A DNA stretch of 64,000 nucleotides from Nocardioides cavernae (GTDB lineage: Bacteria > Actinomycetota > Actinomycetes > Propionibacteriales > Nocardioidaceae): the NCBI RefSeq assembly GCF_016907475.1, contig NZ_JAFBCA010000001.1:1054001-1118000 (forward strand), given 5' to 3'. A model generated the notes under the pieces. The model made no database searches. It saw only the letters and a list, made by a program, of their open reading frames with translations, and was not told the DNA's origin. The number at the start of each line of letters is the position of its first letter. The first letter of the stretch is position 1. The position numbers were made by a program, and so were the translations under genes. Shown one piece after another: positions 44,719-54,276 of the stretch.

Positions 44719-46524
44719 ATGCACGACGAACCGGACACGGGACGGCGCCATGCCGAGACCCCGTGGGCCGACGAGCAGACGCGACAGCACCTGCAGGTGC
44801 TCGTCGAGGGCGTCGCCACCCTCGCCGGCTTCGCGCAGTCGTCGCTGACGCTGCGCCGCGACGGCCACTTCGAGGTCGTCGCCGCTGCCGGGGTCGAGGA
44901 CGGGTTCGTCGGCACGGAGGTGCCCGCGGAGTCGATCGAGAACGAGCTCCGCGACGCCGACGAGTGGGGCGTGTGGCGCTTCGTGCCGCACGACCGGGCG
45001 AGCGTGGAGGCGCTCTCCTACAGCCACATCCCCGACGTGACCCCGCTCGAGGGCGAGGACGCGTGGCACCCGCTCGACCTCCTCGCCGCGCCGCTCCACG
45101 ACGACCAGGGCCGGCTGCGCGGCCTGCTGTCGGTCGACATCCCCGACGACGGCCGGCTGCCGTCGCCGGAGAAGATGAAGGTGCTGACCAAGTACGCCGG
45201 ACTGGCGCGGACGCTCGTCCTGCTCGCCCTCGAGCGCGAGGAGCTGAGCGAGCAGGTGCGGATGGCCACGGAGGTGCGTGCGATCGTGCGCCAGGCCCTC
45301 GGCGAGCCGACGCTCGAGCTGGTGCTGGAGGCGTGCCGCTCCGCGGTCGTGTCGTGCTTCGACGCCGTCGGCATGTGGCTGACGGCGTTCAACCCCGACG
45401 GGGTCGGGTCCACCACGACGTCCTACGCCGTCGGCAACACCTACGACGCGCCGCCCTTCGCCGAGATCGACGACGTGGTCGTGCGTCTGTCACGCCGCTA
45501 CTGGGCCGACCAGTACGTCGCGCCCTTCTCGCGCAACAGCCTCGACCAGCCCGGCCTGGCCCGCGGCGACGCCGAGCGGCTGCTGGGCTTCCTCGACCGG
45601 ATCGGCATCGGGTCGGTGCTCTTCGTCCCGCTGGGGGTCGGCCGCGAGTGCGTGGGCTTCCTGGTCCTGACCCGCGTCTCCGACGCCCGCCGCTGGACCG
45701 GCATCGAGATCGACGCGGCGCGCGACGTCGGCCGTGACCTCGGCCTGGCGGTCGGCAAGGCCCGCCAGCTCGAGCTCGAGCGCGCCATCGCCGACCGCCT
45801 CCGCAAGCTCGACAGCTACCGCGTCGAGGTGGTCAACACGATGGGCCACGAGCTGCGCAACCCGCTCTTCTCGATGAGCGCCAACCTCGAGCTCCTCGAC
45901 ACCTCGGGTCTCGACGAGGACGGCCGCCGGTCCGTCGCGGCCGCGACCCGCGGCGCCACCCGGATGCGCGCGGTCATCGACGACATGCTCACCATGGCCC
46001 AGGTCTCCGACCCGCACCGCGAGTTCGACCCCATCGCGGTCGACCTGCGGCGGGTCGTCCACGACGTCTGCGACGAGTGCCACGCGGCGGCCACCGCGGG
46101 GGGCGTCACCTGCGAGTCCGACCTGCCCGACGAGCCGGTGTTCGTGCCCGGGGAGCCCGAGGAGCTGCACCGCCTGCTCACCAACCTCGCCTCCAACGCG
46201 ATCAAGTACACCGACCCCGGCGGCCGGGTGACCGTGCGCGTCACGACGCAGGGCGGCTCGGTCGTCGCCACCGTCGAGGACACCGGGATCGGCATCTCGC
46301 CGCCCGACCAGGAGCAGCTGTTCCGCGAGTTCTTCCGCTCCACCAACCCGGCCGCCCTCTCGCGCCCCGGCACCGGCCTCGGCCTGGCCATCGTCGCGCG
46401 CATCGTCGCCCGCCACGGCGGCTCGATCGACATCGACTCCGAGCGCGGGCGCGGCACGACGGCGACCCTGACCCTGCCGGCGTACGTCGAGGGCGTCAGC
46501 GCGGACCCAGCTCCAGCGTCATGA
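44719..46524 (+). CDS. Soluble GAF-domain sensor histidine kinase
   Basis: This 601-aa kinase has two GAF-like sensory regions (about 25-180 and 190-350), a HisKA domain with H377 in MGHELRNPLFSM, and a HATPase domain with the N box NLASNAIKYT, G1 DTGIGI and G2 GTGLGLAI. No transmembrane helix is seen, so it senses an internal signal. ATG 44719 follows GGAG. No response regulator is encoded beside it. Its 3' end overlaps the convergent GNAT gene by 29 bp. Confidence 0.9.
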   Translation: MHDEPDTGRRHAETPWADEQTRQHLQVLVEGVATLAGFAQSSLTLRRDGHFEVVAAAGVEDGFVGTEVPAESIENELRDADEWGVWRFVPHDRASVEALSYSHIPDVTPLEGEDAWHPLDLLAAPLHDDQGRLRGLLSVDIPDDGRLPSPEKMKVLTKYAGLARTLVLLALEREELSEQVRMATEVRAIVRQALGEPTLELVLEACRSAVVSCFDAVGMWLTAFNPDGVGSTTTSYAVGNTYDAPPFAEIDDVVVRLSRRYWADQYVAPFSRNSLDQPGLARGDAERLLGFLDRIGIGSVLFVPLGVGRECVGFLVLTRVSDARRWTGIEIDAARDVGRDLGLAVGKARQLELERAIADRLRKLDSYRVEVVNTMGHELRNPLFSMSANLELLDTSGLDEDGRRSVAAATRGATRMRAVIDDMLTMAQVSDPHREFDPIAVDLRRVVHDVCDECHAAATAGGVTCESDLPDEPVFVPGEPEELHRLLTNLASNAIKYTDPGGRVTVRVTTQGGSVVATVEDTGIGISPPDQEQLFREFFRSTNPAALSRPGTGLGLAIVARIVARHGGSIDIDSERGRGTTATLTLPAYVEGVSADPAPAS

Positions 46525-46960
46525 ACCTGCTCAGCGGGTCCTCGACGTAGGAGCCGAATGGCTCGCACGGCGTGAAGCCGGAGCGCGCGTAGAACCGGCG
46601 CGCCGGCTCGAAGAACTCCATCGAGCCGGTCTCGAGGGACACCCGGGACACCCCGCGTCGCCGGGCGTCGTCGAGTGCGTGGGCGAGCAGGCCCGTCGCC
46701 ACCCCGGTGCCCCGCACGCGCGGCTCGGTCCGCATGCTCTTCAGCTCCTCGTGCCCGTCGCTGACCGCCGCCAGCGCGACCGTGCCGATGATCCCGTCAC
46801 CGTCGGCGCCGACCCAGAGACGTGCGCCGTCCCCCTGCAGCGCGGTCAGGTCGAGCGCGTGCCGGCTCTCCGGCGGCGCGGTCGGCTCCATGTCGTCGAG
46901 GTGGGCCTGCAGGAACGCCGCCAGCCGCGGGTCGCTGAAGTCGGCGCGGGTGATGTGCAC
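46496..46960 (-). CDS. GNAT-family N-acetyltransferase
   Basis: This 154-aa single-domain acetyltransferase has the loop VRGTGVATGLLAHAL (acetyl-CoA binding, near residue 82) and FYARSGFTPCEPFGSY near the C-terminus. The start is GTG 46960. The best family resemblance is to PanM/ElaA-size GNATs that act on small amines. Convergent overlap with the histidine kinase gene. Confidence 0.87.
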   Translation of the reverse strand: MHITRADFSDPRLAAFLQAHLDDMEPTAPPESRHALDLTALQGDGARLWVGADGDGIIGTVALAAVSDGHEELKSMRTEPRVRGTGVATGLLAHALDDARRRGVSRVSLETGSMEFFEPARRFYARSGFTPCEPFGSYVEDPLSRFMTLELGPR

Positions 46961-47057
46961 GGCGTCAGTGTGGCGGGCTGGTGTTTCGGCACGGTGACGT
47001 CTGGACCGGCACCGGTTGCCCCGGGCGCGGGCCGCGAAGGTGTGCCAGCGTGTGTCC

Positions 47058-48431
47058 ATGACTCGCACACTGGACGTCGACTACCTCGTGGTGGGGGCCG
47101 GCGCGATGGGGATGGGCTTCGCCGACGCGCTGGTCGACCACTCCGACGCACGCGTCGCGATCGTCGACCGCCGCCACGGCGCGGGCGGCCACTGGCTGGA
47201 GGACTACCCGTTCGTCCGGCTGCACCAGTCCTCGACGTTCTACGGGGTCGCCTCGACGGTGCTCGGCGGGAACGTCCAGGAGCAGGGGCCCGAGGCGGGC
47301 CTGCACGTGCGCGCCTCGCAGCCGGAGATCGTGGACTACTACGCGCGAGCCGTCGAGCGGCTGCGCCGCACGGGCCGGGTCGAGGTGCTCACCGGGTGCG
47401 ACGTCGTCGGCCGCACGGTCGTCTCGCGCATCTCCGGGAGGACGTGGGAGGTGCCGGCGTCGTGCCGGGTCGTCAACGCCCACTACCTCGCGCCGAGCAT
47501 CCCTGCCGAGTCGTCGGCACCGTTCTCGGTCGCCGACGACGCGCGCGCCGTGACGGTCAACGACGTGGTCCGGCTCGAGGAGGCCCCGAGCCAGTACGTC
47601 ATCGTCGGCTCGGGCAAGACGGCCACCGATGCCTGCGTGTGGCTGCTCGGGCAGGGCGTGGACCCCGACGCGATCTGCTGGGTGCGGCCCCGGGACCCGT
47701 GGATGCTCAACCGTGCATTGATCCAGCCCGACCCGGAGGTCTTCCTCGGGGTGCCGGCGACGACGTTCGAGGAGGCGGCGGCCTCGTCGTCGCTCGACGA
47801 GCTGTTCCTCCGGCTGGAGGACGCCGGGGTCATGCTACGCATCGACCCGTCGGTCACACCCACCATGGCGAAGGCCCCGACGCTCGGCCTGTGGGAGCTC
47901 GAGCTGCTGCGGTCCATCGAGAACGTCGTACGCCACGGGCACCTGCGCAACGTGGAGCGCGGTCGCCTCGAGCTCGAGGACGGCACCACCGTGCGGGTCG
48001 CGGACGACGCGGTGGTGGTGCACTGCGCTGCCGACGGCCTGAAGAACCCGCCGCTCATGTCCGTCTGGCGCCCGGAGGACATCACGGTCCAGCCGGTGCG
48101 CGCGGGCTTCCCGTGCTTCAGCGCGGCCGCGATCGGCTACGTCGAGGCGACCCGACGTGACGACGCGGAGAAGAACCGACTGTGCCCGCCGTCGCGCTTC
48201 GGCAACTCGCTGCAGCAGTGGGCGGACATGAACGTCCGCGGGACCCGGGCCTCGATGGCCCTCGGCGCCGAGCCCGACATCGCGGCGTGGTCCAACACCG
48301 TGGCGATCAACCCGGCCCGCATCCCGGCCGACCACCCCGGCTCCGCCGAGCTCGACCGGGTCCGCGAGCGGCTCGCGGCGGCGACCGGGCCCGGGCTCGA
48401 GGCCCTGACCCGGTTGATGACGACCGGCTGA
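47058..48431 (+). CDS. FAD-dependent oxidoreductase, flavin monooxygenase-like
   Basis: This 457-aa protein has an N-terminal FAD Rossmann motif (LVVGAGAMGMGFADAL, residues about 10-25) and a second dinucleotide site (VIVGSGKTATDACVWLL, about 190). It resembles bacterial FMO or lysine-hydroxylase-like oxidoreductases but lacks a clear FxGxxxHxxxW fingerprint. The start is ATG 47058. It is monocistronic and ends at a long hairpin. Substrate unknown. Confidence 0.8.
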   Translation: MTRTLDVDYLVVGAGAMGMGFADALVDHSDARVAIVDRRHGAGGHWLEDYPFVRLHQSSTFYGVASTVLGGNVQEQGPEAGLHVRASQPEIVDYYARAVERLRRTGRVEVLTGCDVVGRTVVSRISGRTWEVPASCRVVNAHYLAPSIPAESSAPFSVADDARAVTVNDVVRLEEAPSQYVIVGSGKTATDACVWLLGQGVDPDAICWVRPRDPWMLNRALIQPDPEVFLGVPATTFEEAAASSSLDELFLRLEDAGVMLRIDPSVTPTMAKAPTLGLWELELLRSIENVVRHGHLRNVERGRLELEDGTTVRVADDAVVVHCAADGLKNPPLMSVWRPEDITVQPVRAGFPCFSAAAIGYVEATRRDDAEKNRLCPPSRFGNSLQQWADMNVRGTRASMALGAEPDIAAWSNTVAINPARIPADHPGSAELDRVRERLAAATGPGLEALTRLMTTG

Positions 48432-48462
48432 GTCTCGGACGCTGCGACCGTCACGAGCCCGG

Positions 48463-48509
48463 GATCGCGGAAGATCCGAGTCACCAGGTGGCTCGGATCC
48501 TCCACGATC
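48463..48509. terminator. Long imperfect hairpin, about 23-bp arms
   Basis: GATCCGAGTCACC pairs with GGTGGCTCGGATC around a single A. Outside it GGA/TCC and GATCG/CGATC continue the stem across two single mismatches. It lies between the convergent oxidoreductase and M14 carboxypeptidase genes and should stop transcription from both sides. Confidence 0.75.
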
Positions 48510-48519
48510 TTCTCCCCGG

Positions 48520-49689
48520 TCAGTCGGCGGGCAGGTAGACCCGCTGCGGGATGGTGTCGTAGACCGACGGGTCGAGCGTGTCGATCGAGCCGTCGGCGAC
48601 GGAGTCGACCAGGCCGCCGAGCCCGATCTCGATCTGCTTGCGCAGCATGCCGTTGCGCTTCATGCCGTCGTACTGCGTCTGGCTCGACGTCTCGAAGAGC
48701 ACCACCGCGCTGCCGCGCAGGGCGAACGAGCCGAGCGCGGTGCCCGGGAGGTTGGTGTCCTGCGGGTAGAGCGTCACGTCGCCGTAGCCGGACTTGCCGT
48801 AGCCCTGGAGCGCCTCGTAGACCGCGACGTTGGCGCGCTCGGACGCCTCCATGTCGAACTTCGGCCACGTGCCGAACTCGGCCGGGTCCTCGATGAACTT
48901 CGCCGAGATCGACAGCGGCGACATGCGCTCGAGGTCCTCGGTGGCGTAGCAGGACCACTGGTTGTGCAGGTCGACGAAGTAGTCGACCGTGCCGAACTCG
49001 GCCTCCAGCCCCCGGTAGACGTCGCGGACCGTCTGGGACTCCGGCGTGATGTACCAGCCGGTGTCGGCGCTGTTGCCCGGGAAGTCGGCCGGCTGCGGGA
49101 CGTAGTCGAGGTCGGGGTTGAAGTCGCGGTTCACGTCGAAGCCGCCGACGCGCGTGTTGTAGTTCCACGCCGGCGCGACGCCCGCGAGCTGCGGGAAGGC
49201 GGCCACGACGTCGGCCCAGATCATCTCGTTCTGGCGGGTGTCGCGCTCGCCGCCGTCGACGTTGAGCCGCGGGATCGCCACGATCGTGACCTCCTTGCGG
49301 AGGGCCACCGCCTCGGGCGTCGAACCGCCCCAGCGACGGAGCAGGTCGAGCAGCGCCTCGGTGCCGTGGTTCTCGTTGCCGTGGATCTGCGACTCGACGA
49401 AGACGACGGTGTCGCCCTCGCCGACGCGAGCGGTGTAGATCTCGCGGCCCTGGTTGCTCTCGCCCACGACCTCGACGTCGACGACGCCCTTGGTGGTGCG
49501 CTCGATGCCCTCGAGGGTCCGGGAGAGCTGGGCATGGTTGACGAATCCGCTGTTGCCCGAGCCCGAGGCCTCGGTGCCGCAGTGCGACTGGGTGGGGATG
49601 GCGTTCGCCGGTGACGAGGTGGTGGTGGCGACGATCCCGAGAGGAAGGGCCAGTCCGGTCAGGACGGCCGTCCAACGTCGTGCAGACAT
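48520..49689 (-). CDS. Secreted M14-family zinc carboxypeptidase
   Basis: This 389-aa exported enzyme has a signal peptide (about 1-30, ending ANA). The zinc site is H103-G-N-E106 with a later DLHNQ His, the substrate-anchoring NRD motif lies in GGFDVNRDFNP, and the catalytic Glu in VVLFETSS. It would trim C-terminal residues of peptides or act on wall peptides. ATG 49689 is chosen because GGAG lies 5 nt upstream; ATG 49701 is in frame. Confidence 0.9.
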   Translation of the reverse strand: MSARRWTAVLTGLALPLGIVATTTSSPANAIPTQSHCGTEASGSGNSGFVNHAQLSRTLEGIERTTKGVVDVEVVGESNQGREIYTARVGEGDTVVFVESQIHGNENHGTEALLDLLRRWGGSTPEAVALRKEVTIVAIPRLNVDGGERDTRQNEMIWADVVAAFPQLAGVAPAWNYNTRVGGFDVNRDFNPDLDYVPQPADFPGNSADTGWYITPESQTVRDVYRGLEAEFGTVDYFVDLHNQWSCYATEDLERMSPLSISAKFIEDPAEFGTWPKFDMEASERANVAVYEALQGYGKSGYGDVTLYPQDTNLPGTALGSFALRGSAVVLFETSSQTQYDGMKRNGMLRKQIEIGLGGLVDSVADGSIDTLDPSVYDTIPQRVYLPAD

Positions 49690-49841
49690 GTTTCTCCACA
49701 TCAGTTGTGCCCGGCGAGCCGAGCGATCGACAGGTCCGTGCACGGTAGGTCGGCGCGCCGACACGGCACCAGAGACCTTCGGCTCACTCCGTAGGGGGGA
49801 TTGCATCGCCCCTCCTGCGTCGGGTAACGCCGGGAAGCGCG

Positions 49842-50276
49842 TCAGTCCCAGAACCACGTGAGGAGCTCGTTCGCCAGCGGCGTGGCCAGCCAGGCGATCG
49901 TCGCGACCCCGACCGCGAAGGCGGTCGCGTAGAGGAGGACCTCGGTCACGGTCAGCGTCCGCCGCCAGCTCCACACCATGAACAACGACCACATCGCCAC
50001 GCCGCCGGAGATGAATGGCGCCGTCGGCACGCCCACGATGGCGACGAACGCGACCACCCCGCCGAGCGCGGTGTCGTAGGGCCACATGGTGCCCAGGTCG
50101 TAGGCGTAGATCGTCTGGTCGGCCGGGCGCAGGTGGATGCCGTTCGCGTAGTAGGGCAGCACCAGCCCGATGGCGTACGGCACCGCCGCGAGGAGGGCGA
50201 CCAGGAGGGCCAGGCCCGGGCGGCGGCGGTCGACGTGGATCGCCTGCTGCTGTGCTTCCGAGGGCATCACGGCCAT
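49842..50276 (-). CDS. Small membrane protein, four predicted helices
   Basis: This 144-aa protein has a short cytosolic N-terminus and hydrophobic segments at about 22-45, 70-92, 92-107 and 112-135. The start is ATG 50276. No family is recognised and its neighbours are not functionally linked. The 152-bp gap upstream of the M14 gene (49690-49841) holds nothing recognisable. Confidence 0.65.
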   Translation of the reverse strand: MAVMPSEAQQQAIHVDRRRPGLALLVALLAAVPYAIGLVLPYYANGIHLRPADQTIYAYDLGTMWPYDTALGGVVAFVAIVGVPTAPFISGGVAMWSLFMVWSWRRTLTVTEVLLYATAFAVGVATIAWLATPLANELLTWFWD

Positions 50277-50346
50277 GCCCGCAGTCTGGGCCCGTGAGGG
50301 TTCGCTGGCTGCCGAACGACCGGACGTACCCCAGGTCGAGGACGAC

Positions 50347-51165
50347 TCAGACGGCTGCGAGGCCCGCATATCCCTCGCGGTACGACGGGTACGTCGCCGC
50401 CCAGCCCGCCGACCGCAGCCGCGCGTTGGACAGCCGCTTTCCGTGGCCACGTGCCCGGTCGGCCGGCGGGGGAGCAGGGGCGCCGAGGCGGTCGGCGAGG
50501 AAGGCCGCCACGTCGCCGAGCTGGGCCGGTTCGTCGTCGGTGCCGAGGTAGAGCCGCTCCGGCGCGAGGTCCATGGTCAGCAGGTGCACGACCGCCGCGG
50601 CGGCGTCGGTGCGGTGGATGCGGTTGGTCCAGCGGTGCGGGTCGTCGATCCGGCCCTCGCGCACCTGGTCGAGCAGCCGCGTGCTGCTGCCGCCGTACAA
50701 CCCGGACAGCCGCAGCACGCTCCCGTGCGGGACGCGCTCGTGGAAGGCCTCCTCGGCGGCGACGAGCATCCGGCCCGGGCCGTCGCTCGGGGCCGGGGGA
50801 GTCGTCTCGTCCTCGAGCTCCGGGAGGTCGCGGTTGCCGTGCACGGCGGTCGACGAGACGAGGACGGCCCGCTCGGGCGGCTCGGGCAGCGCGTCGAGGG
50901 CACGCGCCATCCCGTCGACGTACGTCGCTCGGTAGGACTCCTCGGTCCGCGGCCGCGCGGTCAGCGCGACGACGAGGAGGCGGGGACGTACGTCGGACAG
51001 GTCCGGGGCCTCGCGCGTCAGGTCCACCGAGCGGCCGACGAGCGGCGCGGGCACCAGCGAGGCGTTGCGCCGCAGGGCGAGCACGCCGTGGCCGAGGTCG
51101 GCCAGGCGCAGGCCGACCGCCGCGCCGAGGTCGCCGGCGCCGACGAGGAGGACGTCCGGGGTCAC
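50347..51165 (-). CDS. NAD-dependent epimerase/dehydratase-like (SDR) protein
   Basis: This 272-aa Rossmann protein starts with the dinucleotide motif VLLVGAGDLGAAVGLRL and has VLVSSTAVHGN as the Ser-containing strand. The classical SDR Tyr-x3-Lys is not obvious. It resembles YeeZ-type NAD-binding proteins of unknown substrate. The start is GTG 51165. It is divergent from the methyltransferase gene (64-bp gap). Confidence 0.78.
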   Translation of the reverse strand: MTPDVLLVGAGDLGAAVGLRLADLGHGVLALRRNASLVPAPLVGRSVDLTREAPDLSDVRPRLLVVALTARPRTEESYRATYVDGMARALDALPEPPERAVLVSSTAVHGNRDLPELEDETTPPAPSDGPGRMLVAAEEAFHERVPHGSVLRLSGLYGGSSTRLLDQVREGRIDDPHRWTNRIHRTDAAAAVVHLLTMDLAPERLYLGTDDEPAQLGDVAAFLADRLGAPAPPPADRARGHGKRLSNARLRSAGWAATYPSYREGYAGLAAV

Positions 51166-51229
51166 AGGCGCACCGTACGGCAGGGCTGGAGGGCTGCGCC
51201 CGGGCCGCTGGTCGTGGCACCGTGGTCCC

Positions 51230-51691
51230 ATGAAGCGCCCGCCGCCGCCGCTCCTCGCGCTCGTTGCCGCGCTCGCCCAGCGCGGCCTGTCCCGTGGGGC
51301 GCCGCCCTCCTCTGGGTCACGGCGGGCGGCCGCGGCCGTCACGGCGGCGACGTCGGTCGCGCTGGCCGGTGGAGCGTCCATGCGTTTCCGGGCGCAGCAC
51401 ACGACGGTCGAGCCGTTCGACCCCTCCAAGGCGTCGTCCCTGGTCGTCTCGGGACCCAACTCCCGCACCCGCAACCCGATGTACGTCGGGATGGCCGGCC
51501 TGCTCGTCGCCAACGCGCTCCGCCGGGGCTCCTGGCCGGGCGTCCTGCCGGTCGTCGTCTTCGTGGCGGTGATCGACCGCTTCCAGATCGCGGCCGAGGA
51601 GCGAGCGCTCGCCGATCGCTTCGGCGCCGACTACGCCGCCTACCGCGCGAGCGTCCCGCGCTGGCTGGGCACCAGGTCGTTCTCCGGGTAG
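51230..51691 (+). CDS. Isoprenylcysteine methyltransferase-like membrane protein (ICMT/PEMT family)
   Basis: This 153-aa membrane protein shows the family core: SGPNSRTRNPMYVGM (SAM-binding region) and the C-terminal EERALADRFGADYAAYRASVPRW. It would methylate a lipid, a small molecule or a carboxylate at the membrane; bacterial members are mostly uncharacterised. The start is ATG 51230. Confidence 0.85.
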   Translation: MKRPPPPLLALVAALAQRGLSRGAPPSSGSRRAAAAVTAATSVALAGGASMRFRAQHTTVEPFDPSKASSLVVSGPNSRTRNPMYVGMAGLLVANALRRGSWPGVLPVVVFVAVIDRFQIAAEERALADRFGADYAAYRASVPRWLGTRSFSG

Positions 51692-51726
51692 ATACCCCCA
51701 AGGCATCACTGGATTCAGAAACGGGC

Positions 51727-51757
51727 TTGGACAGGCATCGTCAGGTCTTCCTAGGTT
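51727..51757 (+). promoter_or_regulatory. Possible promoter of the kdgD operon
   Basis: TTGGAC (51727-51732) and TAGGTT (51752-51757) are spaced by 19 bp, longer than the usual 16-18, and lie about 55 bp before kdgD. No operator palindrome like the GntR site at 35822 is present here. Confidence 0.3.
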
Positions 51758-51813
51758 GGTGAGCACCGCCACATCCGTGGGGCACCGACCCACGGCCGAC
51801 CGAAGGACGCAGC

Positions 51814-52740
51814 GTGACGAAGTACAGCCCGACCGAGCTCGTCGAGACCCTGGGCAGCGGCCTGCTGTCGTTCCCGGTCACCCACTTCGACGCCGATCTC
51901 CAGTTCGACGAGCCCGCCTACCTCGCGCACCTCGAGTGGCTCAGCGGCTACGACGTCGCCGGCCTGTTCGCCGCCGGTGGCACGGGTGAGGGCTTCTCGC
52001 TCAACGCCGAGGAGACCGACCGCGTCGTACGCGCCGCCATCGCCGGCGCTGGCGGGAAGGTCCCCGTGCTGGCCCCCGCGACGGGTTCGACGGTCAACGC
52101 CGTCGCGCAGGTCAAGGCCGCGGAGGCCGCCGGTGCCGACGGCATCCTGCTCATGCCGCCGTACCTCACCGAGGCCGGCCAGCGCGGCCTCGTCGAGCAC
52201 ATCAGCGCCGTGTGCTCTGCGACCAACCTCGGTGTCATCTACTACTCCCGCGCCAACGCCGTGCTCGGCACGGATGCGCTCGAGCAGGCCTGCCAGCGCA
52301 ACGCCAACCTCGTCGGCTTCAAGGACGGCGTCGGCGGCATCGAGCAGATGACCCGCACCTACGCCCAGCTCGGCGACCGCCTCTTCTACGTCGGCGGCCT
52401 GCCCACCGCCGAGGTCTTCGCCCTGCCGCTGCTCCAGCTCGGCGTGACGACCTACAGCTCCGCGATCTTCAACTTCGTCCCGCAGTTCGCGCTCGACTTC
52501 TATGCCGCCGTACGCCGCCAGGACCGGGACGCGGTCTACGCGATGCTCAACGACTTCGTCATCCCCTACACCAAGATCCGCGACCGCGAGTCGGGCTACT
52601 CGGTGTCGATCGTCAAGGCCGGCCTCGACGCCGTCGGTCGCCCGGCTGGTCCGGTGCGCCCGCCGCTGTCCGACCTGCTCGACGCCGAGCGCGACGAGCT
52701 CCAGACCCTCGTGGACAAGGTGGCAGGCTCGAGGGCCTGA
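51814..52740 (+). CDS. kdgD: 5-dehydro-4-deoxyglucarate dehydratase (DHDPS family)
   Basis: This 308-aa (beta/alpha)8 enzyme of the DapA family has Schiff-base K170 in [10 protein letters not shown], the catalytic Tyr in IYYSRAN (about 143) and the GGTGEG turn near residue 53. The KDG-dehydratase group dehydrates and decarboxylates 5-dehydro-4-deoxyglucarate to 2-oxoglutarate semialdehyde. GTG 51814 follows AAGGA. The next genes encode the semialdehyde dehydrogenase and glucarate dehydratase, which fix the assignment. Confidence 0.93.
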   Translation: MTKYSPTELVETLGSGLLSFPVTHFDADLQFDEPAYLAHLEWLSGYDVAGLFAAGGTGEGFSLNAEETDRVVRAAIAGAGGKVPVLAPATGSTVNAVAQVKAAEAAGADGILLMPPYLTEAGQRGLVEHISAVCSATNLGVIYYSRANAVLGTDALEQACQRNANLVGFKDGVGGIEQMTRTYAQLGDRLFYVGGLPTAEVFALPLLQLGVTTYSSAIFNFVPQFALDFYAAVRRQDRDAVYAMLNDFVIPYTKIRDRESGYSVSIVKAGLDAVGRPAGPVRPPLSDLLDAERDELQTLVDKVAGSRA

Positions 52741-52776
52741 CACCACGACCCCCCTCGACCCACCCCGAAGGAATCC

Positions 52777-54276
52777 ATGTCTGACCAGGCCACGTCCATC
52801 ATCGCCGGCACCGACTCCGAGCAGCCCGACGTCGCCGCCGCCACCGCGGCCGCCGTCGCGGCGTTCGCGGCCTACCGCGCCACCACCCCCGAGGAGCGGA
52901 GCGCCTTCCTCGAGGCGGTCGCGGCCGAGATCGAGGCCGACAAGGACGCGATCATCCCGGAGGCGGTCCGCGAGAGCGGGCTGCCCGAGGGGCGGATCAC
53001 CGGCGAGGTCGGCCGCACCACCGGCCAGCTGCGGATGTTCGCCGGCGTCGTCCGGCAGGGCGACCACCTCGGCGTGCGCATCGACCCGGCGCTGCCGGAC
53101 CGTGCGCCCCTGCCGCGTGCCGACATCCGGCAGCGGATGGTGCCGCTGGGCCCGGTCGCGGTCTTCGGGGCCAGCAACTTCCCGCTCGCCTTCTCCACCG
53201 CGGGCGGCGACACCGCGTCGGCGCTCGCCGCCGGCTGCCCCGTCGTCGTGAAGGGCCACCCGGCCCACCCGGACACGGGCACCCTCGTCGCCCGCGCGAT
53301 CACCCGCGCCGTCGAGAAGTCGGGCCTGCCCGCCGGCACGTTCTCCTTCGTCCTCGGTGGCATCGAGACCGGCCAGGAGCTCGTCGCCGACCCGCGCATC
53401 GCCGCGGTCGGCTTCACCGGCTCGCGTGGCGGCGGCCTCGCCCTCGTCCGTGCCGCCGCCGAGCGCGACGTGCCGATCCCGGTCTACGCCGAGATGTCGT
53501 CGATCAACCCCGTCGTCGTGCTGCCCGGCGCGCTCGAGGGTGACGTCGCCGCGCTCGCCCAGGCGTACGTCGGCAGCCTGACGCTCGGCTCCGGCCAGTT
53601 CTGCACCAACCCCGGCCTGCTCTTCCTGCCGTCCGGCGAGCGCGGCGACGCGTTCCTGCTGGCAGCCGGCGAGGCCGTCAGCGGAGCCTCCGGCCAGCAG
53701 ATGCTCACGCCCGGCATCGCCGACGCCTACGCCAGCGGCACTGCCAGCCTGCGCGGCACCGACGGCATCCGCGTCGTCGGCGAGGGCTCCGCCGCCGGCG
53801 AGCACGCCCCGGCGCCGGTGGTCTACGAGGCACCCGCCGAGCTGCTCGCGATCGACGACAGCACCGTGACCGACGAGGTGTTCGGCGCCGCCGGCGTCGT
53901 GGTCAGGTACGACGACGTGGCCTCCCTGCTGCCCCGGCTCGAGGCCCTCGAGGGCCAGCTCACCGCGACCGTCCACGCCACCGACGGCGACGTCGAGGAC
54001 GCGTCCGCGCTGCTGCCGGTCCTCGAGCTCAAGGCTGGCCGGGTGCTCTTCAACGGCTGGCCGACCGGTGTCGAGGTCGGCCACGCGATGGTCCACGGCG
54101 GTCCCTACCCGGCGACGTCCGACTCGCGCAGCACCAGCGTCGGCAGCCTCGCGATCGAGCGCTTCCAGCGTCCGGTCGCCTACCAGGACGTGCCGGCCGC
54201 GCTGCTCCCCGCCGCCGTCCGCGACGACAACCCCTGGGGCCTGCGCCGCCGCCTCGACGGGACTCTCGAGGCATGA
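52777..54276 (+). CDS. 2-oxoglutarate semialdehyde dehydrogenase (NADP+)
   Basis: This 499-aa aldehyde dehydrogenase has catalytic C276 in [10 protein letters not shown] and general base E239 in YAEMSSINP, with the GFTGSRGGG nucleotide loop. The sequence is of the KGSADH type that oxidises 2-oxoglutarate semialdehyde to 2-oxoglutarate, the last step of aldarate breakdown. ATG 52777 follows AAGGA. Its stop overlaps the gudD start (ATGA), so the pathway steps are translationally coupled. Confidence 0.93.
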   Translation: MSDQATSIIAGTDSEQPDVAAATAAAVAAFAAYRATTPEERSAFLEAVAAEIEADKDAIIPEAVRESGLPEGRITGEVGRTTGQLRMFAGVVRQGDHLGVRIDPALPDRAPLPRADIRQRMVPLGPVAVFGASNFPLAFSTAGGDTASALAAGCPVVVKGHPAHPDTGTLVARAITRAVEKSGLPAGTFSFVLGGIETGQELVADPRIAAVGFTGSRGGGLALVRAAAERDVPIPVYAEMSSINPVVVLPGALEGDVAALAQAYVGSLTLGSGQFCTNPGLLFLPSGERGDAFLLAAGEAVSGASGQQMLTPGIADAYASGTASLRGTDGIRVVGEGSAAGEHAPAPVVYEAPAELLAIDDSTVTDEVFGAAGVVVRYDDVASLLPRLEALEGQLTATVHATDGDVEDASALLPVLELKAGRVLFNGWPTGVEVGHAMVHGGPYPATSDSRSTSVGSLAIERFQRPVAYQDVPAALLPAAVRDDNPWGLRRRLDGTLEA

